DNA of 64,000 nucleotides from Octadecabacter sp. SW4 (GTDB lineage Bacteria; Pseudomonadota; Alphaproteobacteria; Rhodobacterales; Rhodobacteraceae): positions 2,796,922 through 2,860,921 of the forward strand of contig NZ_CP042819.1 of assembly GCF_008065155.1 (NCBI RefSeq), given 5' to 3'. A model generated the notes under the pieces. It made no database searches and was not told the DNA's origin. It was given only the letters and a program-made list of their open reading frames with translations. How positions within the stretch are numbered: the first letter of the stretch is position 1; every line of letters starts with the position of its first letter. The translations under genes and the position numbers were made by a program. This document shows, piece after piece, positions 1 to 8,183 of this stretch.

Positions 1-1440
1 TGCCTGCAACCCGATGGCACCGCCAGCCGGATCGACAAGGCCTTTACATGGGAAAATCCCATGTCGGCACACGGGTTGATGCATATGGTGATCAGCAACG
101 CCCACGCAGGCGATCCCTACAAGATCGACACGCTGTTCATGTATATGGCGAATATGTCGTGGAATTCGTCGATGAACACATCCGGCGTCATGGACATGCT
201 GCGCGACAAGGATGCAAACGGCGACTACGTAATCCCGCATATCATCTATTCCGATGCCTATTCATCAGAAATGGTCGCCTTTGCCGACCTGATCCTGCCC
301 GATACAACCTACCTTGAACGCCACGATTGCATCAGCCTGCTGGATCGCCCGATCTGCGAGGCCGATGCGGTGGCCGACGCGATCCGCTGGCCCGTGTTGG
401 AACCCGACCGTGACGTCAAAGGGTTCCAATCGGCGCTCTGCGATCTTGGGGCGCGGCTGGATCTGCCGGGGTTTGTGAACGAGGATGGCAGCCAGAAATA
501 CGCCGACTACGCCGACTACATTACCAACCATATCCGCCGCCCCGGAATCGGCCCGCTGGCAGGCTGGCGAATGGGCGACAAGGGGCTGCAAGACGGACGC
601 GGCGACGCCAACGCAGGACAATTGCAAAGCTATATCGACAACGGTGGCTTCTGGATGGAACACCTCCCTGAAAAGGCCGCCTTCTACAAACCCTTCTCCA
701 AGGCCTATCAGGACTGGGCCGTGCAGATGGGTTTTTACGATTCTCCACAACCCTACATCTTTCAGCTTTACGTCGAACCTTTGCGCCGGTTCCAACTGGC
801 CGCCGAAGGGCATGGACCGGTCCAGCCGCCCAAACACCTGCGCGAACGCACGAAACTGCTGATGGATCCGCTGCCGTTCTGGTATGCGCCAATGGGCGAC
901 GCCAGCAGCGATCCGGCGGAATTCAACGTGCACGCGCTGACGCAACGGCCAATGGCGATGTATCACTCATGGGGGAGCCAGAACGCGTGGCTGCGGCAAC
1001 TCCACGGGCATAACCCGCTCTATGTGCCGACGAAAATCTGGGAACAGCACGACTTTGCAGAGGGCGACTGGGCGCGCGTCACTTCACCCACGGGGGAAAT
1101 CACCGTGCCGGTCGCGCATATGGCCGCGCTCAACGAAAACACCGTCTGGACATGGAACGCGATCGGCAAGCGCAAGGGGGCATGGGCGCTGGACCAAGAC
1201 GCGCCCGAAGCCACCAAGGGGTTCCTGCTCAACCACCTGATCCACGAACTTCTGCCCGAAAAGGACGACGGCATGCGCTGGGCCAATTCCGACCCGATCA
1301 CCGGGCAGGCCGCATGGTTCGACCTGCGGGTCAAAATCGAAAAATCCGCCGCGCCCGCCGAAAGCCAACCCGTCACACCGGCACAAAACGCGCCCGTGCC
1401 ACGCGGGCCAGACGCGCTGGCCTGGAAGGTCGGAAAATGA
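1..1440 (+). CDS. soeA: Molybdopterin oxidoreductase large subunit, SoeA-like, C-terminal part (5' end outside window)
   Basis: The reading frame is open from base 1, so the gene begins upstream; about 479 C-terminal codons are present. The visible part looks like the C-terminal half of a DMSO-reductase-family molybdoenzyme, ending in the molydopterin dinucleotide-binding region (around HSWGSQNAWLRQLHGHNPL and the EGDWARVTSPTGE stretch). Genes for a four-cluster ferredoxin subunit and a NrfD/DmsC-type anchor follow in the same operon. That A-B-C layout matches the cytoplasmic sulfite dehydrogenase SoeABC known from Roseobacter-group bacteria, which oxidises sulfite to sulfate and feeds quinone. 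The substrate is inferred from layout only; the Mo- and FeS-binding N-terminus is not visible. Its stop overlaps the next start (ATGA). Confidence 0.75.
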   Translation, partial: CLQPDGTASRIDKAFTWENPMSAHGLMHMVISNAHAGDPYKIDTLFMYMANMSWNSSMNTSGVMDMLRDKDANGDYVIPHIIYSDAYSSEMVAFADLILPDTTYLERHDCISLLDRPICEADAVADAIRWPVLEPDRDVKGFQSALCDLGARLDLPGFVNEDGSQKYADYADYITNHIRRPGIGPLAGWRMGDKGLQDGRGDANAGQLQSYIDNGGFWMEHLPEKAAFYKPFSKAYQDWAVQMGFYDSPQPYIFQLYVEPLRRFQLAAEGHGPVQPPKHLRERTKLLMDPLPFWYAPMGDASSDPAEFNVHALTQRPMAMYHSWGSQNAWLRQLHGHNPLYVPTKIWEQHDFAEGDWARVTSPTGEITVPVAHMAALNENTVWTWNAIGKRKGAWALDQDAPEATKGFLLNHLIHELLPEKDDGMRWANSDPITGQAAWFDLRVKIEKSAAPAESQPVTPAQNAPVPRGPDALAWKVGK

Positions 1441-2063
1441 CCCTGGATACCTTTCTCATTTACCTTGCAACGGTGCTGGTGTTTTTCGCCCACCCGCCCG
1501 GACCAAGCCAACTCTTGTTCATCGGCGGGTCCATGCAACACGGCCTGCGACGCGCTTTGCCAATCATGGCGGGCGACCTTGGCGCAAATGCAATCCAGAT
1601 CGTCATCGCCGGTTTCGGTCTCACCAGCCTGATCGTTTTGTCAGCCGATGCCTTTGCCGCAATCAAATGGGCGGGCGTGGGCTATCTTCTCTGGATCGGC
1701 CTGCGCATGATCCGCGACGCTACAACGCCACGCACGTTGAAACCGGTCCCGTCCCGTGGTCACCTCTTCCAGCGCGGTTTCATGACCTCTGCCGCCAACC
1801 CCTACGCAGTGGTTTTCTTCGCGGCACTCTTTCCCCAGTTCATTGACCCGACCCGCCCGGTGCTGCCACAGGTCGCGATCCTCGGGGTGACCTATTTGAT
1901 CATCGACGGGGCCATCTTGTTGGCGATGGGGGCCTTTGCCGCCAAACTGGTCGCAACCTTTGGCGCCACGGTGCAGAAATGGCTTGGCATTGGCTCGGGT
2001 GTCGGCCTCATTGCTGCCCCCGCGGCAATAGCGATACGCACAAGTGCGGAGACCGCTAAATGA
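1437..2063 (+). CDS. LysE/RhtB-family exporter
   Basis: A 208-residue hydrophobic protein with the LysE layout: an N-terminal hydrophobic segment, the early motif FAHPPGPSQLLFIGGSMQHG (variant of the usual P-G-P motif), and about six membrane helices. ATG at 1437 overlaps the soeA stop by four bases (ATGA), so translation is probably coupled. LysE/RhtB proteins export amino acids or similar small anions from the cytoplasm. Here the gene is embedded inside a sulfite dehydrogenase operon, so the cargo may be a sulfur compound such as a sulfonated or sulfur amino acid; that is inference. The central sequence TSAANPYAVVFFAALFPQFI is typical of the family (N-P...FF...FPQF). Confidence 0.85.
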   Translation: MTLDTFLIYLATVLVFFAHPPGPSQLLFIGGSMQHGLRRALPIMAGDLGANAIQIVIAGFGLTSLIVLSADAFAAIKWAGVGYLLWIGLRMIRDATTPRTLKPVPSRGHLFQRGFMTSAANPYAVVFFAALFPQFIDPTRPVLPQVAILGVTYLIIDGAILLAMGAFAAKLVATFGATVQKWLGIGSGVGLIAAPAAIAIRTSAETAK

Positions 2064-2254
2064 CCCGCACCCTCCTCCTCATCTTTGCCTTCCTCGCCCT
2101 GATGATCGGCTCTTTCATCTGGTTCGTCGCCACATGGGACGCCGACGCCGAAGAACCCGTCTCCCTGCTCCCCGCTTCATCTTGGCCAATACAACTCCCC
2201 CCGGAGGGCCCGCCCGCCGCAGGCGCACACATCATCGAAAAGGGAACAACATGA
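2060..2254 (+). CDS. Small membrane protein of unknown function within the soe operon
   Basis: A 64-codon ORF whose ATG overlaps the LysE stop (ATGA at 2060) and whose stop overlaps the soeB start (ATGA at 2251). The double coupling argues that it is translated. It has one strongly hydrophobic segment at residues 4-24 (LLLIFAFLALMIGSFIWFVA) followed by an acidic then proline-rich tail, so it is either a single-pass membrane protein or a long signal anchor. I do not recognise the family. Possible roles are an accessory or assembly peptide for the molybdoenzyme complex or a partner of the LysE exporter; neither is shown by the sequence. Confidence 0.6.
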   Translation: MTRTLLLIFAFLALMIGSFIWFVATWDADAEEPVSLLPASSWPIQLPPEGPPAAGAHIIEKGTT

Positions 2255-3006
2255 CCACGCTCCCCGCCTCTACGGATCGCAAACTCGGCCTCGTGATCGA
2301 CCTTGATACCTGCGTCGGCTGCCACGCTTGCGTGATCTCGTGCAAAGGCTGGAACACCGAAAACTACGGCGCGCCCCTGTCGGATCAGGACCCCTATGGC
2401 GCCGCCCCGACCGGAACCTTCCTGAACCGTGTGCACAGCTACGAAGTCCAGCCCGATGCCGGTGCCGCGCAACTCATCCATTTCCCGAAATCCTGCCTGC
2501 ACTGCGATGACGCGCCCTGCGTGACGGTCTGCCCCACAGGCGCCAGCTACAAGCGGGTCGAGGACGGGATCGTGCTGGTCAATGAAAGTGACTGTATCGG
2601 CTGCGGGCTATGCGCCTGGGCCTGCCCATATGGCGCGCGCGAAATGGATGCAGCGGCGGGCGTGATGAAGAAATGCACCCTTTGCGTTGATCGCATCTAT
2701 AACGAAAACCTGCCCGAGGAAGACCGCGAACCGGCCTGCGTGCGCACCTGCCCCGCAGGCGCACGCCACTTTGGCGATTTTGCCGATCCCGAAAGCCATG
2801 TCAGCATCCTGACCGCTGAACGCGGCGGGATGGACCTGATGCCGGAACTGGGCACGAAACCGGTCAACAAATATCTGCCGCCGCGGCCCAAGGATGCGCC
2901 CATTGATATCCTTGCGCCTTTGCTTGACCCCGTCGCACAGGAACCAAAAGGGTTCCTTGGCTGGCTTGATAAGACGCTGTCATCCATGCCCGGAGGGACA
3001 AAGTAA
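2251..3006 (+). CDS. soeB: Four-cluster 4Fe-4S electron-transfer subunit, SoeB-like
   Basis: The 251-residue protein carries four cysteine clusters of the DmsB/NrfC type: CVGCHACVISC, CLHCDDAPCVTVCP, CIGCGLCAWACP, and CTLC paired with CVRTCPAG near residue 170. Such subunits pass electrons from the molybdenum subunit to the membrane anchor. No Tat or Sec signal is visible, so it should act on the cytoplasmic side, in line with SoeABC rather than periplasmic enzymes. The ATG at 2251 overlaps the preceding small ORF, and the stop overlaps the next gene's start (TAATG at 3004-3008). Confidence 0.85.
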   Translation: MTTLPASTDRKLGLVIDLDTCVGCHACVISCKGWNTENYGAPLSDQDPYGAAPTGTFLNRVHSYEVQPDAGAAQLIHFPKSCLHCDDAPCVTVCPTGASYKRVEDGIVLVNESDCIGCGLCAWACPYGAREMDAAAGVMKKCTLCVDRIYNENLPEEDREPACVRTCPAGARHFGDFADPESHVSILTAERGGMDLMPELGTKPVNKYLPPRPKDAPIDILAPLLDPVAQEPKGFLGWLDKTLSSMPGGTK

Positions 3007-3878
3007 TGCATCCCGCCCCGTCTGTGATCATTTTTACCACGCTCAGCGGCCTTGGCTTTGGCCTGCTGTTCTGGCTTGGCCTTGGCTATCCTGCGGCGAC
3101 CGGCCTCAACGCCTTTGTCTTTTTCACGATCGCCTACCTGCTGGCCGTGGGCGGCCTGCTGGCATCGACATTCCACCTTGGCCACCCCGAACGCGCACTC
3201 AAGGCCTTCACCCAGTGGCGCACAAGCTGGCTCTCGCGCGAGGCATGGATCAGCGTAATCGCGCTGCTGGTAATGGCCGCCTTTGGCGCGGGGCTGGTGT
3301 TCTGGGGCACGGCAATCACGGCGCTGGGATGGCTGGGCGCGCTGTTGTCGATCGGCACGGTGCTGACCACGTCGATGATCTATGGCCAGTTGAAAACCGT
3401 GCCGCGGTGGCATCACTGGTCAACGCCGCTGCTCTTTGGCACGCTGTCCCTGACGGGCGGTGCCTTGCTGGCGGGTCAACCGAAAATCGCCCTGCCCTTG
3501 CTGGCGATCGCGGGCACGGTGCAGATCCTTTATTGGATCGTCGGGGACGGGCAGTTGCGCACATCCGGCACGACGATGGAAACGGCCACGGGGCTTGGGG
3601 CAATCGGCAAGGTGCGCGCCTTTGAACCTCCCCATACGGGCACCAACTACCTGCTGCGCGAAATGGTGCATGTGGTCGGGCGCAAACATGCCAGCATTCT
3701 GCGGCTGATCGCGCTGATCCTCATGGTCGGCCTGCCGATCCTGTTGCTGATGCTTCCTTTCGGGCCTATCTGGGCGGCACTTGCGGTCCTGTCCCACCTG
3801 ATCGGCGTTGCGGTGTCGCGCTGGCTGTTCTTTGCGCAGGCCGAACATGTTGTCGGGATGTATTACGGGAAACGATAA
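3006..3878 (+). CDS. soeC: DmsC/NrfD-type membrane anchor subunit, SoeC-like
   Basis: A 290-residue integral membrane protein with about eight hydrophobic segments and the family motif FHLGHPERALKAFTQWRTSW, typical of DmsC anchors. It should bind quinone and take the electrons delivered by the ferredoxin subunit. The start codon shares one base with the soeB stop (TAATG). The middle loop (FEPPHTGTNYLLREMVHVVG) is also usual in this anchor family. It is the last gene of the operon; the next gene begins 77 bases on with its own Shine-Dalgarno. Confidence 0.85.
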   Translation: MHPAPSVIIFTTLSGLGFGLLFWLGLGYPAATGLNAFVFFTIAYLLAVGGLLASTFHLGHPERALKAFTQWRTSWLSREAWISVIALLVMAAFGAGLVFWGTAITALGWLGALLSIGTVLTTSMIYGQLKTVPRWHHWSTPLLFGTLSLTGGALLAGQPKIALPLLAIAGTVQILYWIVGDGQLRTSGTTMETATGLGAIGKVRAFEPPHTGTNYLLREMVHVVGRKHASILRLIALILMVGLPILLLMLPFGPIWAALAVLSHLIGVAVSRWLFFAQAEHVVGMYYGKR

Positions 3879-3955
3879 CGTGGGTGTCGCCCGCCGTGCA
3901 GCGCATTGCGAAGACCCGCGCGCCTGCCTATCAATGTCGCCAACAAGGAGACATC

Positions 3956-4843
3956 GTGACAACACCGGACTGGATTGCAATCGACTGGGGGACGACCCAC
4001 CTGCGGGCCTGGGCGATGACCAGCAGCGGCACAGTGCTGCAAACCGCCCTATCCGATCGCGGGATGGGTGCCCTGGCGCGCGATGCCTTTGAAGACACAC
4101 TGCATGATCTGGTTGGCGGCTGGGGCTGCACCGGCCCGATGATCGCCTGCGGGATGGTCGGAAGCCGACAGGGCTGGGTCGAAGTGCCCTATGCCACAAC
4201 ACCCTGCCCGCCCCTGGGCGATGGTCTGGCCAATGCCCCGTCAGACAGGATGGATGTGCGGATCATCTCGGGCCTCAAGCAACAGCACCCCGCCGATGTC
4301 ATGCGCGGCGAGGAAACGCAGATCATGGGGTTCCTGTCTCTGAACCCCGGTTGGGATGGGGTGATTTGCCTGCCCGGCACGCATACGAAATGGGCGCACC
4401 TCAGCGCGGGCGAAGTTGTCAGTTTCCAAACCTGCATGACGGGCGAAATGTTTGCGCTTCTCGCGGACCGTTCGGTCCTGCGCCATTCGATTGGCCCGGG
4501 CTGGGATGACAAGGCCTTTGAAACGGGCGTCAGTGACGCAATCGCCAAGCCCGAATCCCTTGCGGCGCGTCTGTTCAACCTGCGGGCCAATGATCTGGTC
4601 AACGGGCAGGATCCGGGCAGCGCGCGTGCGCGGCTGTCGGGCCTATTGATCGGCGCCGAACTTGCGGCGGCACGGCCCTATTGGCTGGGGCAATCCGTGG
4701 CGGTCGTTGGCGCGGGCCCGCTTGTCAAAATCTATACCGCCGCGCTGTCAGCCCAGGGCGTGCCGGTCATCCAGGCCGATGGCGATCGCGCGACCCTTGC
4801 GGGCCTCACCGCCGCATACCGCCGCATGAAAGGCATCTCATGA
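3956..4843 (+). CDS. dgoK: 2-dehydro-3-deoxygalactonokinase
   Basis: A 295-residue sugar kinase of the DgoK family with the N-terminal phosphate-binding motif IDWGTTHLRAWAM and the internal CLPGTHTKWAHL loop. It phosphorylates 2-keto-3-deoxygalactonate at O6 using ATP, the penultimate step of the DeLey-Doudoroff route for galactose. I chose GTG at 3956 because AAGGAG lies at 3945-3950; an upstream in-frame ATG at 3884 would add 24 residues of non-homologous sequence. It is the first gene of a five-gene operon; its TGA overlaps the aldolase start (ATGA). Confidence 0.9.
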   Translation: MTTPDWIAIDWGTTHLRAWAMTSSGTVLQTALSDRGMGALARDAFEDTLHDLVGGWGCTGPMIACGMVGSRQGWVEVPYATTPCPPLGDGLANAPSDRMDVRIISGLKQQHPADVMRGEETQIMGFLSLNPGWDGVICLPGTHTKWAHLSAGEVVSFQTCMTGEMFALLADRSVLRHSIGPGWDDKAFETGVSDAIAKPESLAARLFNLRANDLVNGQDPGSARARLSGLLIGAELAAARPYWLGQSVAVVGAGPLVKIYTAALSAQGVPVIQADGDRATLAGLTAAYRRMKGIS

Positions 4844-5445
4844 CCCGCAATATCATCGCCATCCTGCGCGGCATCACCCCGCCCGAGGCCGCCGCTGCCG
4901 CTGCGGCCCTGATCGACGCGGGCATCACCAAAATCGAAGTGCCGCTCAATTCACCTGCCCCGTTCGACAGCATCAAGGCAATGGCCGACGCCCATGCAAA
5001 GGATGCCCTGATCGGCGCAGGCACGGTCCTGTCCACCGATGACGTTGGCCGCGTTGCACAGGCCGGGGGCAGGCTTGTCGTGTCGCCCAACTGCGACCCG
5101 CGCGTGATTGTCGCCACCAAGACCGCCGGTATGCAAAGCTGGCCCGGTGTGCTGACCCCGACCGAATGTTTCGCCGCGCTCAAGAATGGCGCGGACGGGT
5201 TGAAAATCTTTCCCGGCTCCCTGCTTGGCGTCGAAGGTTTGCGCGCCATCCGTGCGGTGCTGCCCGCAGGCACCCAGGTTTACGCGGTCGGCGGCGCGGG
5301 ACCGGACAATTTTGGCGATTGGTTCGCCGCCAGCGCCGACGGCTTTGGCATCGGATCGGCCCTCTATAAACCCGGCATGACGCTTGCCGACATCAGCGCC
5401 CGCGCAGACAATATCGTCGCGGCCTATGACGCGGCGCGCCCATGA
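4840..5445 (+). CDS. dgoA: 2-dehydro-3-deoxy-6-phosphogalactonate aldolase
   Basis: A 201-residue class I aldolase of the KDPG/KDPGal family. Visible marks are the N-terminal IAILRGITPPEA, a conserved Glu in ITKIEVPLNSP, the IGAGTVL strand, the SPNCDPRVI loop and the Schiff-base lysine in GLKIFPGS. It splits KDPGal into pyruvate and glyceraldehyde 3-phosphate, the step after DgoK. ATG at 4840 overlaps the dgoK stop, and its own stop overlaps the lactonase start. The closely related KDPG aldolase (Eda) is an alternative, but the DgoK neighbour favours KDPGal. Confidence 0.9.
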   Translation: MTRNIIAILRGITPPEAAAAAAALIDAGITKIEVPLNSPAPFDSIKAMADAHAKDALIGAGTVLSTDDVGRVAQAGGRLVVSPNCDPRVIVATKTAGMQSWPGVLTPTECFAALKNGADGLKIFPGSLLGVEGLRAIRAVLPAGTQVYAVGGAGPDNFGDWFAASADGFGIGSALYKPGMTLADISARADNIVAAYDAARP

Positions 5446-6269
5446 TTTTTGATGATCGCATCTGCCAGCTTGGTGAAGGGCCGCTCTGGCACCCCACGCG
5501 CCACGAATTGTTATGGTTCGATATTCTGGGCAAGGCCCTTCATACGAAAACCCAGTCATGGGGATTTGATGAATATGTCTCGGCCGCCGGATGGGTCGAC
5601 ACAGGCAGCATTGTGCTGGCCTCGGCCTCTGCGCTTCACCACTTTGACCTGATCACAGGCAAGGCCGAAACGCTTTGCCCGCTCGAAGCCGACAATCCGC
5701 TGACCCGGTCGAATGACGGGCGCGCCGACCCTTACGGCGGCTTCTGGATCGGGACGATGGGGATCAACGGCGAAGACGGCGCAGGGGCGATCTATCGCTA
5801 TTACCGCGGGCAATTGCGGGCACTTTACAGCCCGATCACCATCAGCAATGCGATCTGTTTCAGCCCCGATGGCGGACATGCCTATTTCACCGACACGCCG
5901 ACGCAACAAATTATGCGCGTCGCGCTTGATAGCCAGGGTTGGCCCAAGGGCGACCCGGCTTTGTGGCTTGATCTGACAGGCACCGACTGGCGGCCCGACG
6001 GCGCGGTTGTCGATGCCGCCGGCAACCTCTGGAACGCGCAATGGGGGGCCAACCGCGTGGCCTGCTACGACCCGAACGGTGCCTTCATCGAAGCGGTCGG
6101 TTTTGGCGCGTCACAAACATCCTGCCCGGCTTTTGGCGGCGAAAACCTGCAAACCCTGTTCTGCACATCCGCCGCCATCGGCCTGCCCAATCCAAACGCG
6201 CACGACGGGAAAACCTTTGCCACGCAGGTTACCCACACCGGCCAACCCGAACACCAAGTCATTCTGTAA
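5442..6269 (+). CDS. SMP-30/gluconolactonase-family sugar lactonase
   Basis: A 275-residue six-bladed propeller of the SMP-30/regucalcin family: the first metal-binding Glu lies in GEGPLWHPTRHELLWFDI, followed by RSNDGRADPYGGFWIGTMG, the Asn of ISNAICFSPDG, YFTDTP and RPDGAVVDAAGNLW. Members hydrolyse aldonolactones with a divalent metal. Between a KDPGal aldolase and a beta-galactosidase the likely substrate is D-galactono-1,4-lactone, giving galactonate; L-arabinolactone is also possible for this family. The start overlaps the aldolase stop (ATGA at 5442). No signal peptide, so cytoplasmic. Confidence 0.85.
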   Translation: MIFDDRICQLGEGPLWHPTRHELLWFDILGKALHTKTQSWGFDEYVSAAGWVDTGSIVLASASALHHFDLITGKAETLCPLEADNPLTRSNDGRADPYGGFWIGTMGINGEDGAGAIYRYYRGQLRALYSPITISNAICFSPDGGHAYFTDTPTQQIMRVALDSQGWPKGDPALWLDLTGTDWRPDGAVVDAAGNLWNAQWGANRVACYDPNGAFIEAVGFGASQTSCPAFGGENLQTLFCTSAAIGLPNPNAHDGKTFATQVTHTGQPEHQVIL

Positions 6270-6278
6270 GGGACCGAT

Positions 6279-8183
6279 ATGAAACGCACACTCGGCGTCT
6301 GCTACTACCCCGAACACTGGCCCGAAGAGATCTGGGCGCAGGACGCGGCGCGCATGGTCGACGCCGGGCTGTCATGGGTGCGGATCGGCGAATTTGCCTG
6401 GCAACGCATGGAACCGAGTCCCGGCGAATTGCACTGGGACTGGCTTGATCGCGCGATTGAGACGCTGGGTGGCGCGGGGCTGAAAATCATCCTTGGCACC
6501 CCCACCGCCACGCCACCGCGCTGGATGCTCGACAAGCACCCCGACATGTTGCCCGTTGACGCGCAGGGGCGGCCCCGCAGGTTCGGGTCGCGCCGTCACT
6601 ATTGCTTTAGCCACCTTGGCTACCGCGCAGAATCACGCCGCATCGCGCGGCTGATGGCCGAACGCTATGGATCAAATAAACACATCGCAGCATGGCAAAT
6701 CGATAATGAATACGCATGTCACAACACTACACGCAGCTATTCAGACACGGCGCGCACTGGCTTTCGCGACTGGCTGGCGCAGAAATATCAAAGCCCCGGT
6801 GCCCTGAATCGTGCATGGGGCAACGTCTTCTGGTCGATGGATTACGATGACTGGTCCCAGATTGACCTGCCCAACCTGACCGTGACCGAACAAAACCATC
6901 CGCACGTTCTTGATTTCGCGCGTTACGCCAGTGATCAGGTCGTGGCCTTCAACCGGGCGCAGGTCGACGAGATCCGTAAATGTTCCAACGCACCGATCAT
7001 TCACAATTACATGGGCCGCGAAACCTCCTTCGATCACTGGAAGGTCGGGGCCGATCTTGATGTGGCATCATGGGACAGTTACCCGCTGGGCTTCCTCTCG
7101 GATCGGGTGGAATGCACCCCTGAACACAAGCTGAAATTCCTGCGCCAGGGCGACCCCGACAATCAGGCATTTCACCATGACCTTTACCGTGCGGTGGGGC
7201 GCGGTCGCTGGTGGATCATGGAACAGCAACCCGGCCCCGTGAACTGGGCACCCTACAATCCGGCACCCCTTCCCGGCATGGCCCGCCTTTGGGCCTGGGA
7301 GGCTTTCGCTCATGGGGCCGAAACCGTCTGTTATTTCCGCTGGCGCCAGGCCCCCTTTGCCCAGGAACAGATGCATGCTGGCCTGTTGCGCCCCGATAGC
7401 GCCGCCGCCCCCGCATTGGGCGAAGCACAGCAAGTCGCAAAGGAAATCAATAACTTACCCGACGTCGGCACAGCCAAGGCACGGGTCGCGCTGGTCTTTG
7501 ACTACCAAAGCGCATGGGCCTGGGAGGCCCAGCCACAGGGCGCCGATTTCGACATGTTCCGCCTTGCCTTTGCCGCCTATCGCGCCCTGCGCCGTGCGGG
7601 TCTGAACATCGACATCCTGCCGCCCGACTGCGCAGATCTGTCGCCCTACAAGTTTGTCCTCGCCCCCGGGATCATGCACCTGTCCGACCCGTTGCGCGCC
7701 GCTTTGGCCGCCTTTGATGGGATCGCGCTGATCGGCCCGCGCACCGATACCAAGACTGAAAACCTCAGCATCCCGACACCGCTCGGGCCGCGCATTGACG
7801 GGCTGGATGTATCCGTGGTCCTGACCGAAAGCATGCCGCCGGATGATCAGATCAAACTGGAAGGTGGCGGTTGCTTCCTGCACTGGTTTGAACATCTTGA
7901 GGGCAATGAAACGGCGCATTTGCTCACGAAATCGGGGCAGCCAGCGATCATGGGTGGTGACAATCTGCGCTACCTGGCAGGGTGGCCCGATGACGACACC
8001 TTTGACCGGATCATCGGCTACCATTGTGATGCGCTCGATCTTGAAACCCACGCCCTGCCCGATGGATTGCGCATCCGCGACACCGACACCCATCGGTTTG
8101 TCTTCAACTATGCCCCCAAGGCGCAAAAATGGAATGGCACGAAAATTCCAGCCGCCGGGGTGCATTGGGAACCGCTGCCGTGA
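6279..8183 (+). CDS. GH42 beta-galactosidase
   Basis: A 634-residue glycoside hydrolase of family 42: N-terminal LGVCYYPEHWPEEIWAQD, acid/base Glu144 in QIDNEYACHN, nucleophile Glu315 in WWIMEQQPGPVNW, and the trimerisation/beta-galactosidase-like C-terminal domains. It releases galactose from beta-galactosides. There is no signal peptide, so it acts on imported di- or oligosaccharides in the cytoplasm. It lies nine bases after the lactonase gene, and its stop overlaps the mutarotase start (GTGA). With its neighbours it would feed galactose into galactonate catabolism. The native substrate (lactose, galactan oligosaccharides, or plant or algal galactosides) cannot be read from sequence. Confidence 0.9.
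   Translation: MKRTLGVCYYPEHWPEEIWAQDAARMVDAGLSWVRIGEFAWQRMEPSPGELHWDWLDRAIETLGGAGLKIILGTPTATPPRWMLDKHPDMLPVDAQGRPRRFGSRRHYCFSHLGYRAESRRIARLMAERYGSNKHIAAWQIDNEYACHNTTRSYSDTARTGFRDWLAQKYQSPGALNRAWGNVFWSMDYDDWSQIDLPNLTVTEQNHPHVLDFARYASDQVVAFNRAQVDEIRKCSNAPIIHNYMGRETSFDHWKVGADLDVASWDSYPLGFLSDRVECTPEHKLKFLRQGDPDNQAFHHDLYRAVGRGRWWIMEQQPGPVNWAPYNPAPLPGMARLWAWEAFAHGAETVCYFRWRQAPFAQEQMHAGLLRPDSAAAPALGEAQQVAKEINNLPDVGTAKARVALVFDYQSAWAWEAQPQGADFDMFRLAFAAYRALRRAGLNIDILPPDCADLSPYKFVLAPGIMHLSDPLRAALAAFDGIALIGPRTDTKTENLSIPTPLGPRIDGLDVSVVLTESMPPDDQIKLEGGGCFLHWFEHLEGNETAHLLTKSGQPAIMGGDNLRYLAGWPDDDTFDRIIGYHCDALDLETHALPDGLRIRDTDTHRFVFNYAPKAQKWNGTKIPAAGVHWEPLP

Noticed and set aside
265..966. 233-codon minus-strand frame opposite soeA
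   Set aside because: Shadow frame without start signal or domain; the plus strand has the molybdoenzyme.
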